A stretch of DNA of 6,216 nt from Euzebyaceae bacterium (GTDB lineage Bacteria; Actinomycetota; Nitriliruptoria; Euzebyales; Egibacteraceae), in contig JACCVM010000179.1 of the NCBI GenBank assembly GCA_013698135.1, positions 1-6,216 of the forward strand. Direction: 5' to 3'. The notes under the pieces were generated by a model. The model ran no database searches and was not told the DNA's origin. It saw only the letters and a list, made by a program, of their open reading frames with translations. The translations under genes and the position numbers were made by a program. Shown here piece by piece: positions 1-5,806 of the stretch (within the stretch, counting starts at the first letter, position 1; every line of letters starts with the position of its first letter).

Positions 1-1639
1 CGGGCTCGGGGACGTCGACGACCCTGTAGGCGCCGCGGTGCACCTCCTCGGCGTCGGTGCCTTCCAGCACCGGCAGGTCCTGCCGGCTCAGCGCGAGCAG
101 GGTGGGGCCGTCGGTCCGCGCGATCGCGGAACGCCAAGCCCCGACCGTCTCCGTGGCGTCGGCGGGACGCAGAACGTGCAAGTTGGGAATGGCTCGCAGC
201 GCCGCCAGGTGCTCCACCGGCTGGTGGGTGGGCCCGTCCTCGCCGAGGCCGATGGAGTCGTGCGTCATGACGTACACGGTCGGCAGCCCCATGAGGCACG
301 CTAGCCGCAGCGACGGCCGCAGGTAGTCGGTGAAGGTCAGGAACGTGCCCCCGAAGATGCGCAGGCCGCCGTGCAGCGCCATGCCGTTCATCGCGGCCGC
401 CATGGCGTGCTCACGGACGCCGTAGTTGAGGTTGCGGCCGCCGAACTCGTGTGGACCGATCAGCCCGCCGTCGATGATGTCGGTGTTGTTCGACGTCGAC
501 AGGTCGGCCGAGCCGCCCACCAGTTCGGGCATGCGAGCCGCGATCGCGTTGAGCACTGCGCCCGACGCCTTGCGCGTCGCCGTCTGCTCTGTCGGCGGGA
601 AGGTCGGCAGGTCCTCGTGCCAGCCGTCCGGCAGCCGCTTGCCCATGATCCGCTCGAAGTCGGCAGCCAGGTCGGGGTGCTCCTGGCGATAGGCGTCGAA
701 ACGCTGGCGCCACTGCGCTTGGGCGTGACCGCCGCGCTCGTTCTGGTCGGCGTGCTGGCGGGCCGGCTCGGGCACGGTCATTGGCTCGGGGTAGTCCCAG
801 CCATAGAAGCGCTTGGCCGCCGCGATCTCCTCGTCGCCCAGCGGTGAGCCGTGGGCCTTGTAGGTGTCGGCGAGGTTGGGGGCGCCGTAGCCGATGGTGG
901 AGGGGTAGCGCACCAGGGTGGGGCGGCCCTCGGGCACCGACGCCTGCTTGAGCACCGCGTCGATCTCGTCGAGGTCATTGACGTCCTCGACGCTCAGGAC
1001 TCGCCAGCCGTAGCCGGTGTAGCGCTGCATCACGTCCTCGGACAGGCTGTCGGAAGCCCGGCCGGACAGCGTGATCCGGTTGTCGTCGTACATCACGATC
1101 AGCCGGTCGAGGCCGAGATGCCCCGCCAGGCTGCTGGCCTCGCTGGCCACGCCTTCCATGATGTCGCCGTCGCTGGCGATCACCCAGGTGCGGTGGTCCA
1201 CAATCTGGTGACCGGGCCGGTTGAAGCGCGCGGCCAGGATCCGTTCGGCCAGGGCCATACCCACCGCCGACCCCAGTCCCTGACCCAAGGGGCCTGTGGT
1301 CATGTCGACCCCGTGCGTCTCGAAGTGCTCGGGATGGCCTGGTGTGGCGCTGCCGAGCTGGCGGAAGCGGCGGATCTCCTCCAGCGGCAGGTCGTACCCG
1401 GTCAGGTGCAGCAGGCTGTACTGCAGCATCGAGGCGTGGCCAGCCGACAGCACGAACCGGTCGCGGTCGGGCCATTCCGGATCGGCGGGATTGTGCACCA
1501 GGTGCCGCGTGAACAGCACGTAGCCCAGCGGCGCGAGCGCCATGGGCGTCCCCGGGTGACCCGAGTTGGCCTGCTGCACGGCGTCCATGGACAGCGTGCG
1601 GATGGTGTTGACCGCGAGGAGGTCGAGGTCCTGGGTCAC
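1..1639 (-). CDS. tkt: Transketolase, N-terminal 546 residues (3' end beyond left edge)
   Basis: Thiamine-diphosphate enzyme of the cytosolic pentose phosphate pathway that moves two-carbon ketol units between sugar phosphates. I translated the reverse strand by hand from GTG at 1639; the frame stays open to the window edge. Visible motifs: GHPGTPM (residues 27-33, substrate/TPP His28), GHASML (67-72), THGVDMTTGPLGQG (108-121), the TPP/metal site SDGDIMEG (156-163) with the partner Asn187, HGSPLGD (263-269), TRKASG (356-361), GGSADL (375-380), GVREHAM with the catalytic Glu410, the aromatic pocket FTDY (435-438), THDSIGLGEDGPTHQP (459-474) and LSRQDLP (517-523). The PP domain and most of the Pyr domain are present; roughly 150 C-terminal residues are expected to the left. 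The GTG start is chosen because AGGAG lies 6 nt upstream and an in-frame stop lies farther upstream with no other start between. All key residues are intact. It is separated by 97 bp from the co-directional PLP-enzyme gene. Confidence 0.97.
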   Translation of the reverse strand, partial: MTQDLDLLAVNTIRTLSMDAVQQANSGHPGTPMALAPLGYVLFTRHLVHNPADPEWPDRDRFVLSAGHASMLQYSLLHLTGYDLPLEEIRRFRQLGSATPGHPEHFETHGVDMTTGPLGQGLGSAVGMALAERILAARFNRPGHQIVDHRTWVIASDGDIMEGVASEASSLAGHLGLDRLIVMYDDNRITLSGRASDSLSEDVMQRYTGYGWRVLSVEDVNDLDEIDAVLKQASVPEGRPTLVRYPSTIGYGAPNLADTYKAHGSPLGDEEIAAAKRFYGWDYPEPMTVPEPARQHADQNERGGHAQAQWRQRFDAYRQEHPDLAADFERIMGKRLPDGWHEDLPTFPPTEQTATRKASGAVLNAIAARMPELVGGSADLSTSNNTDIIDGGLIGPHEFGGRNLNYGVREHAMAAAMNGMALHGGLRIFGGTFLTFTDYLRPSLRLACLMGLPTVYVMTHDSIGLGEDGPTHQPVEHLAALRAIPNLHVLRPADATETVGAWRSAIARTDGPTLLALSRQDLPVLEGTDAEEVHRGAYRVVDVPEP

Positions 1640-1645
1640 CGGTGG

Positions 1646-1650
1646 CTCCT
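1646..1650 (-). promoter_or_regulatory. Ribosome binding site of tkt
   Basis: Read on the reverse strand this is AGGAG, followed by 6 nt and then GTG. It is the best Shine-Dalgarno match among the leftward genes and fixes the transketolase start at 1639. Confidence 0.8.
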
Positions 1651-1660
1651 GGCGGGGTGC

Positions 1661-1679
1661 GGGTGGGTGGGTGGGTGGG
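1661..1679 (+). promoter_or_regulatory. G-quadruplex motif, five GGG runs with single-T loops, upstream of tkt
   Basis: The plus strand reads GGGTGGGTGGGTGGGTGGG, with another GGGG run just before it (1654-1657). Four GGG runs joined by single T loops is a textbook, very stable parallel quadruplex sequence in vitro. The G-rich strand is the template strand for tkt, so the tkt leader RNA would carry the C-rich complement. The tract ends 10 bp upstream of the Shine-Dalgarno sequence and would lie near the transcription start if the promoter candidate at 1687-1715 is right. A regulatory role is inference; it could also be a simple GGGT repeat from slippage. Confidence 0.6.
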
Positions 1680-1686
1680 CTTGCTC

Positions 1687-1715
1687 ACAATCCTGCCCAC
1701 GGTCGGCCTGCGCAA
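1687..1715 (-). promoter_or_regulatory. Weak candidate promoter for tkt
   Basis: On the reverse strand TTGCGC (1715-1710), a 17-nt spacer and GATTGT (1692-1687) resemble -35 and -10 boxes. Each matches the consensus at only three of six positions, but the -10 keeps the important A2 and T6. Transcription would start near 1680, at the edge of the G-quadruplex tract, giving a leader of about 40 nt. tkt could equally be read through from the upstream PLP-enzyme gene, since I see no convincing terminator in the gap. Confidence 0.3.
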
Positions 1716-1736
1716 GCGTGCGCCTCCCTCCCTGGC

Positions 1737-2954
1737 TCAGGGAAGGTCGGCCAGCGCCTGCAGCACCCGGTCGACGTCGTCGGCCCCGTGGTAGTGCACG
1801 AAGCCGATGCGCACCGCGCCGCCGTCGTCGAGCAGGCCAAGTGCGCGCATGGGTTCCACCGCGTAGTAGTGGCCCGCCCAGGTGTAGATGTCCCGGGCGG
1901 CGAGGAAAGCCGCGACCTGCGAGGAGGTGTGGCCGCGCACCGTGACGGCGAAGGTCGGCGTGCGCCCGACCGCGTTCCCAGGCCCGTGCAACGTGACGGC
2001 GTCCAACCCCGACAGGCCGTCGAGGAAGCGCTGTGACAGCACGCGCTCATGGGCGCCGATGGTGTCCATGCCGACGCCGGCGACGTGGTCAAGCGCGGCG
2101 CCGATGCCGGCGATCGCTTCGAAGGCGGCCGTGCCGGTCTGCCAGCGGTCGGGGCCTTCGTTCGGTGCGGGGCGGACCTTGTCGGGCTGCAGCTCGGCCA
2201 GCAGCGCGGGATCGGCCGACAGCAGGCCGGCATGCGGTCCGAAGAACTTGTAGGGCGAGCAGACCAGCACGTCGATCCCGTCGTCGCGCTGCGACAGCGG
2301 CACGTGCGGCGCGGCGTGGACGGCGTCGCAGAAGGTGAGTGCGCCGACGCTGCGGGCGGCCTCCACGAACGGTGCGGGGTCCACCACCGTCCCGAGGGCG
2401 TTGGAGGCCCCCGGAAAGGCCACCAGCCGCGTGCGCGCCGAAACCGTCAGCGAGTCCAAGTTCAGCCGGCCGGTGGCGGGATCCAGCTCCACCCAGCGCA
2501 GCGTGGCGCCCGTGCGTTCGGCGAGCCCCACCCACGGGCTGACGTTGGCGTCGTGGTCAAGGCGGGTCACCACCAGCTCGTCACCGCTGCCCACACGCGC
2601 GTCGAGGGCGTGGGAGAAGTGCCACGTCAGCGTGGTCATGTTCTGCCCGAAGACGATCCCTTCGGGCCTCGCGCCGAGGAATCCGGCGGCCGCGGTCCGG
2701 ACGTTGTCGACCATGGCATCGGTCGCCGCCGAGGCCGGGAAGCCGCCGTGGGAGTTGGCGTTGTGATCGCGCAGGTAGGCCGACATGGCCTCGATGACCC
2801 CGCTGGTGACCTGCGTGCCGCCGGGTGCGTCGGCGTGGACGATGCGCCGGCCGTCGTCGGTTGGCGCCAGCGCGGGGAAGCGGGCGCGCACGCGCTCGAT
2901 GTCGAGCGTGCCGGTGGAGTCGAGCAGTAAAGAGGCAGAGGTCATGGGGGCCAT
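1737..2954 (-). CDS. Class-V aminotransferase, cysteine desulfurase-like (TIGR01976/VC1184-type), no catalytic Cys
   Basis: A 405-residue fold-type I PLP enzyme related to SufS/NifS, full length for the family. Seen in the translation: RFPAL and a NSHGG segment near residues 26-71; a DHDANVSPW motif (133-141) whose His134 matches the PLP-stacking His; CDAVHAAPH (209-217) with Asp210 contacting the pyridine nitrogen; SPYKFFGPHAG (233-243) with Lys236 as the PLP Schiff-base lysine; and VRIGFVHYHGADDVDRV (381-397), whose Arg382 matches the substrate-carboxylate arginine. The loop carrying the catalytic cysteine in SufS reads AGHYYAVEP here (360-368), with no Cys, and the only cysteines are 209 and 232. 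Desulfurase chemistry is therefore doubtful; lyase or aminotransferase activity is possible and the substrate is unknown. The start is uncertain: ATG at 2954 or ATG at 2945, neither with a clear Shine-Dalgarno. It lies divergent to ctaA and 97 bp upstream of tkt. Confidence 0.9.
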   Translation of the reverse strand: MAPMTSASLLLDSTGTLDIERVRARFPALAPTDDGRRIVHADAPGGTQVTSGVIEAMSAYLRDHNANSHGGFPASAATDAMVDNVRTAAAGFLGARPEGIVFGQNMTTLTWHFSHALDARVGSGDELVVTRLDHDANVSPWVGLAERTGATLRWVELDPATGRLNLDSLTVSARTRLVAFPGASNALGTVVDPAPFVEAARSVGALTFCDAVHAAPHVPLSQRDDGIDVLVCSPYKFFGPHAGLLSADPALLAELQPDKVRPAPNEGPDRWQTGTAAFEAIAGIGAALDHVAGVGMDTIGAHERVLSQRFLDGLSGLDAVTLHGPGNAVGRTPTFAVTVRGHTSSQVAAFLAARDIYTWAGHYYAVEPMRALGLLDDGGAVRIGFVHYHGADDVDRVLQALADLP

Positions 2955-3032
2955 CGTCGCGGTCGCAACGGGCCGCTGCCACCTGCGCCGGCGGGTCGAG
3001 TCCTGCGGAGGTGGCCATTACACTGGCCGGGC
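2955..3032. promoter_or_regulatory. Divergent promoter region between the PLP enzyme and ctaA, with inverted repeat
   Basis: At least 78 bp separate two oppositely read genes, so both 5' signals should lie here. Facing ctaA, TACACT (3019-3024) fits the actinobacterial TAnnnT -10 pattern; a poor -35 (TCGAGT, 2996-3001) lies 17 bp before it. A perfect inverted repeat GGCCA-N6-TGGCC (3013-3028) overlaps this -10 box and could be an operator, though a 5-bp arm is short enough to occur by chance. No good -10 is seen for the leftward gene. Confidence 0.4.
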
Positions 3033-3082
3033 ATGCGCAGCCGCGGTCGACGCCGTGTTGCGCGCGCCCCCGTCCGACCGTT

Positions 3083-3087
3083 GAGGA
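3083..3087 (+). promoter_or_regulatory. Ribosome binding site deciding the ctaA start
   Basis: GAGGA stands 5 nt before GTG 3093. The upstream in-frame ATG at 3033 has no Shine-Dalgarno at usable distance (GGAGG at 3007-3011 is 21 nt away), so this site favours the shorter ctaA product. Confidence 0.5.
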
Positions 3088-3092
3088 TCTCG

Positions 3093-4085
3093 GTGCCGAA
3101 CCCCGCTCGACGCCTGGCAGGCCTTGCCAAGCTGGCTGTCGTCACCACCGTCACGTCGCTGATCCTGGTCGCGCTCGGCGGTCTGGTGCGTGGCACCGAC
3201 AACGGGCTGGCCTGCCCCGACTGGCCGCGCTGCTACGGCAAGTGGGTCCCCCGCCAGGCGGATCTGCCTGAGGGGCTGACGTTGTGGAACGCCTGGATCG
3301 AGCACGGGCATCGCAGCGTCGCCGGCCTGCTGCTGGTGCTGGTGATCGCGGTGGCGGCCTGGGCGCTGCTGGGATACCGGCACCGTCCCCACGTGTGGCT
3401 GCCGGCCCTTGCCGCGGTCGTCGGGGTCTTCGGGCAGGCCGCGCTGGGAGCGGCGGTGGTGCTGCTCAAGCTGCGCGCTGAGCTGGTGACCGCCCACCTC
3501 GGCCTGGCGATGCTGATCGTCGCCGGCCTGGTCGCGCTGACCGTGGAGCTGGCGGTGCCGCGGGGGCGGTCGCTGCAGCGCAACGCCCCCGATCTGCGAC
3601 GAGCCCGGACCTCGGCCTGGGTGGCTCTGCTGGCGCTGGTCCAGATCCTGGTGGGTGGGCATGTCACGGGCATCGGCGCCGGGCTGGCCTACAGCGGTTT
3701 CCCCGGGCTGTCGTCGGGCGTGGCGGGTGCCGGTGCCGAGCAGAAGTTCTTCCATGTCAGCCATCGCCTCCTCGCGCTGGCCCTGGTGCTGGCCGTGGGC
3801 TATCTGCTGGTGGTGGCTCGGCGGCACCAGGTGTTCGGCCGCAGCCCATGGCTGCTGCGACTGCCCGTGCTGGCCGGTGGGCTGGTGTGTGTGCAGATCG
3901 CCCTCGGGGTCGCCAACCTCTACAACGGCTCGCAAGCCTGGACGGTCGTGCCCCATCTGGCCGTGGCCAGCTGGATCTGGACGGTGCTGGTCATGGACAC
4001 CGCGCTGGCGTACCGGCTCGGGGCGGGCTCGTCGACCCTTGACCCGTCGGCTGCTCCGACCGCGGCCCAGCGGGTGGCCGCGTAG
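3093..4085 (+). CDS. ctaA: Heme A synthase, COX15/CtaA family
   Basis: Membrane enzyme that oxidises the C8 methyl of heme O to a formyl group, giving heme A for aa3-type cytochrome oxidase. Numbering here is from GTG 3093 (330 residues). Eight hydrophobic segments are expected in two four-helix halves. TM1 (about 12-32) runs into LGGLVRGTDNGLACPDWP, the family signature, with Cys41 and Cys47 in the first outer loop. Heme-ligand candidates are His73 in EHGHR (Glu70 nearby), His135 in TAHLGLAM, His224 in HVSHRLL and His288 in VPHLAVAS. The second-half outer loop has no cysteine pair. Start choice: GAGGA precedes GTG 3093, and the extra 20 residues from ATG 3033 are arginine-rich with rarer codons. 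However, a -10 box ending at 3024 would allow a leaderless start at 3033, so that remains possible (350 residues). The stop overlaps the ctaB start by 1 nt, implying an operon and translational coupling. Confidence 0.93.
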   Translation: MPNPARRLAGLAKLAVVTTVTSLILVALGGLVRGTDNGLACPDWPRCYGKWVPRQADLPEGLTLWNAWIEHGHRSVAGLLLVLVIAVAAWALLGYRHRPHVWLPALAAVVGVFGQAALGAAVVLLKLRAELVTAHLGLAMLIVAGLVALTVELAVPRGRSLQRNAPDLRRARTSAWVALLALVQILVGGHVTGIGAGLAYSGFPGLSSGVAGAGAEQKFFHVSHRLLALALVLAVGYLLVVARRHQVFGRSPWLLRLPVLAGGLVCVQIALGVANLYNGSQAWTVVPHLAVASWIWTVLVMDTALAYRLGAGSSTLDPSAAPTAAQRVAA

Positions 4086-4972
4086 TGGCCGTCGAGGCTG
4101 CGCCACGCTCCGCCGCTGCGGTCGTCTCGGCCTTCGTAGCCCTGACCAAGCCGCGGATCATCGAGCTGCTGCTGGTGACGACCGTGCCGACCATGGTCAT
4201 CGCGCAGCGCGGCCTGCCGCCATTGGGCCTAGTGCTGGCGACGCTGCTCGGCGGCACGCTGGCCGCTGGCAGCGCCAACGCCATCAACAACTACGTCGAC
4301 CGCGACATCGACCAGCTGATGGCCCGCACCGCCCGACGCCCGCTGGTGCGCCACACGGTGACCCCCAGCAACGCCCTGCGCTTCGGTGTCGTGCTCGGTG
4401 TCGTCGCCTGCCTGTGGCTGGCGCTCACCGTCAATCCGCTGTCGGCGGCCCTGGCGGTCGCGGCGATCTTGTTCTACGTCTTCGTCTACACCTTGGGGCT
4501 CAAGCGGCGATCGCCCCAGAACATCGTGATCGGCGGCGCCGCCGGCTGCGTGCCGGTGCTCATCGGCTGGGCCTCGGTGACCAACGAGGTGGGGCTGCCG
4601 GCGCTGGTGCTGTTCGCCATCGTCTTCGCCTGGACACCGCCGCATTTCTGGGCCCTGGCGGTCAAGTACCGCGACGACTACGCCAAGGCGGGCGTGCCGA
4701 TGCTGCCGGTGGTGCGGGGTGTCGCCGAGACGGCGCGGCAGATTCTGCTGTACTCGTTCATCCTCGTCGCGTTCACCTTGCTGTTCGGCCCGCTGGGGCA
4801 CATGGGCTCGCTGTATCTGGCCTCCGCGCTGCTCCTCGGTGCGCTCTTCCTGCTGCGGGCCTGGCAGCTGCTGCGCGACCTGTCGGAGGCGGCCGCGATG
4901 CGCCTGTTCCGCTACTCGATCGCCTACCTCGGCCTGCTGTTCACCGCCATGGCCGTCGACGCCGCTCTCTAG
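4085..4972 (+). CDS. ctaB: Protoheme IX farnesyltransferase (heme O synthase)
   Basis: UbiA-superfamily membrane prenyltransferase that adds a hydroxyethylfarnesyl group from farnesyl diphosphate to heme B, making heme O for CtaA. The product is 295 residues, usual for the family. Seen: an N-terminal LTKPRI (20-25) before the first helix; the first Asp-rich prenyl-diphosphate/Mg site NNYVDRDIDQLMARTARRPL (68-87) with Asp72 and Asp76; LKRRSPQNIVIGG (139-151); WTPPHFWALA (183-192); and the second site KYRDDYAKAGVPMLPV (194-209) with Asp197/Asp198. About nine hydrophobic helices alternate with these loops. The GTG start lies in TAGTG, sharing its G with the ctaA stop codon; no strong Shine-Dalgarno precedes it, so reinitiation after ctaA is likely. 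The pairing with ctaA makes the function assignment firm. Confidence 0.96.
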   Translation: MAVEAAPRSAAAVVSAFVALTKPRIIELLLVTTVPTMVIAQRGLPPLGLVLATLLGGTLAAGSANAINNYVDRDIDQLMARTARRPLVRHTVTPSNALRFGVVLGVVACLWLALTVNPLSAALAVAAILFYVFVYTLGLKRRSPQNIVIGGAAGCVPVLIGWASVTNEVGLPALVLFAIVFAWTPPHFWALAVKYRDDYAKAGVPMLPVVRGVAETARQILLYSFILVAFTLLFGPLGHMGSLYLASALLLGALFLLRAWQLLRDLSEAAAMRLFRYSIAYLGLLFTAMAVDAAL

Positions 4973-4996
4973 CGGCAACGAGGAGCGCCGGGAGCA

Positions 4997-5806
4997 GTGA
5001 AGGCCAAGGGCAATGGCGAGCGGCGTTCGCCGCCGGCACGAACCGGCCGCAGCGATGACCTCGCCCGGAGGGTCCTGACCGAGCAGGGTCCGGCGCTGCC
5101 GCGCGCGCGGCGCCGGGAGCCGTGGCACCGCGACGTGCAGGGCGGCGCGGCGCGTGCCGCGGTCTTCGGGATCAGCGACGGGCTGGTCAGCAATATCTCG
5201 CTCATCCTCGGGTTCGCCGGTGCCGCCCCCGCGCCCTCGGTGGTGCGACTGGCCGGTATCGCGGGGCTGCTGTCCGGCGCCTGTTCGATGGCCGCTGGCG
5301 AGTACGTGTCGATGCGGGCGCAGACCGAGCTGTTCACGCGTGAACTCCATGTCGAAGCCGCCCAGATCACCGAGGACCCTGCCGGCGAGCACGCTCAGCT
5401 GGTCGAGATCTTCACCCGCCGCGGGATCGAGCCCGAGACCGCCCAGGTGCTTGCCAGCGAGCACATGCGAACTCCCGAGCTGGCGTTGCTCACGCATGCG
5501 CGCGAGGAGCTCGGCATCGACCCCACGGATCTGGGTTCGCCGTGGGGAGCAGCGGCATCATCCTTCGTCGCGTTCGCCGTTGGCGCGAGTGTGCCACTCG
5601 TGCCATGGCTGCTGCTGACCGGCGGCGCGGCGGTGTGGCTGTCGGTGCTGCTGGGCGCGGTCGCGGCGCTGGCGATCGGCGGCACGCTGGGCTGGTTGGC
5701 AGGACGCTCACCGCTGCGATCGGCCTTGCGGCAGCTCACCGTGGCGGCGCTCGCGGCTGCCGTCACCTACCTGATAGGCACGCTCATCGGCGTGACAGTC
5801 GCTTGA
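4997..5806 (+). CDS. VIT1/CCC1 family iron/manganese transporter
   Basis: A 269-residue membrane protein of the VIT1/CCC1 family, whose members move Fe(II) or Mn(II) out of the cytoplasm. After a basic, Pro/Arg-rich tail (1-43) comes HRDVQGGAARAAVFGISDGLVSN (44-66), the usual family opening, with Asp61 in TM1. TM2 carries GACSMAAGEYVSM (94-106) with Met98 and Glu102; these match metal-path positions studied in a plant VIT1 structure. A cytosolic, Glu-rich stretch (about 108-180) corresponds to the metal-binding domain. SPWGAAASSFVAFAVGASVPLVPW (181-204) opens TM3, followed by two more helices. No rubrerythrin or ferritin-like domain is fused. The GTG start has AGGAG 11 nt and GGGAG 2 nt upstream, neither at ideal spacing, but no other good start exists before Met98. 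It follows ctaB by 24 bp and is probably co-transcribed. Iron versus manganese cannot be decided from sequence. Confidence 0.92.
   Translation: MKAKGNGERRSPPARTGRSDDLARRVLTEQGPALPRARRREPWHRDVQGGAARAAVFGISDGLVSNISLILGFAGAAPAPSVVRLAGIAGLLSGACSMAAGEYVSMRAQTELFTRELHVEAAQITEDPAGEHAQLVEIFTRRGIEPETAQVLASEHMRTPELALLTHAREELGIDPTDLGSPWGAAASSFVAFAVGASVPLVPWLLLTGGAAVWLSVLLGAVAALAIGGTLGWLAGRSPLRSALRQLTVAALAAAVTYLIGTLIGVTVA

Noticed and set aside
1710..1723. Small hairpin GCGCA-AGCG-TGCGC between the PLP-enzyme gene and tkt
   Set aside because: Only a 5-bp stem and no following T-run on the reverse strand; expected by chance at this G+C, so not called a terminator.
851..1945. Long rightward open frame (364 codons) opposite tkt
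   Set aside because: It is antisense to transketolase and runs into the PLP-enzyme gene; its translation is low-complexity, rich in Arg, Gly, Val and His as expected from GC-rich antisense DNA.
2049..2930. Rightward open frame (293 codons) opposite the PLP-enzyme gene
   Set aside because: Antisense shadow of a gene with clear PLP motifs; no family features of its own.
3018..4106. Leftward open frame (362 codons) covering all of ctaA
   Set aside because: Its product is Gln/Arg/His/Gly-rich and lacks domain structure, while the plus strand carries the full CtaA signature.
3655..5058. Rightward open frame (467 codons) crossing ctaA, ctaB and the transporter start
   Set aside because: Out-of-frame reading of three recognised genes; Trp/Arg/Pro-rich translation typical of a shifted frame.
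4229..5497. Leftward open frame (422 codons) opposite ctaB and the transporter
   Set aside because: Antisense shadow with low-complexity Arg/Gln/Gly/His composition.
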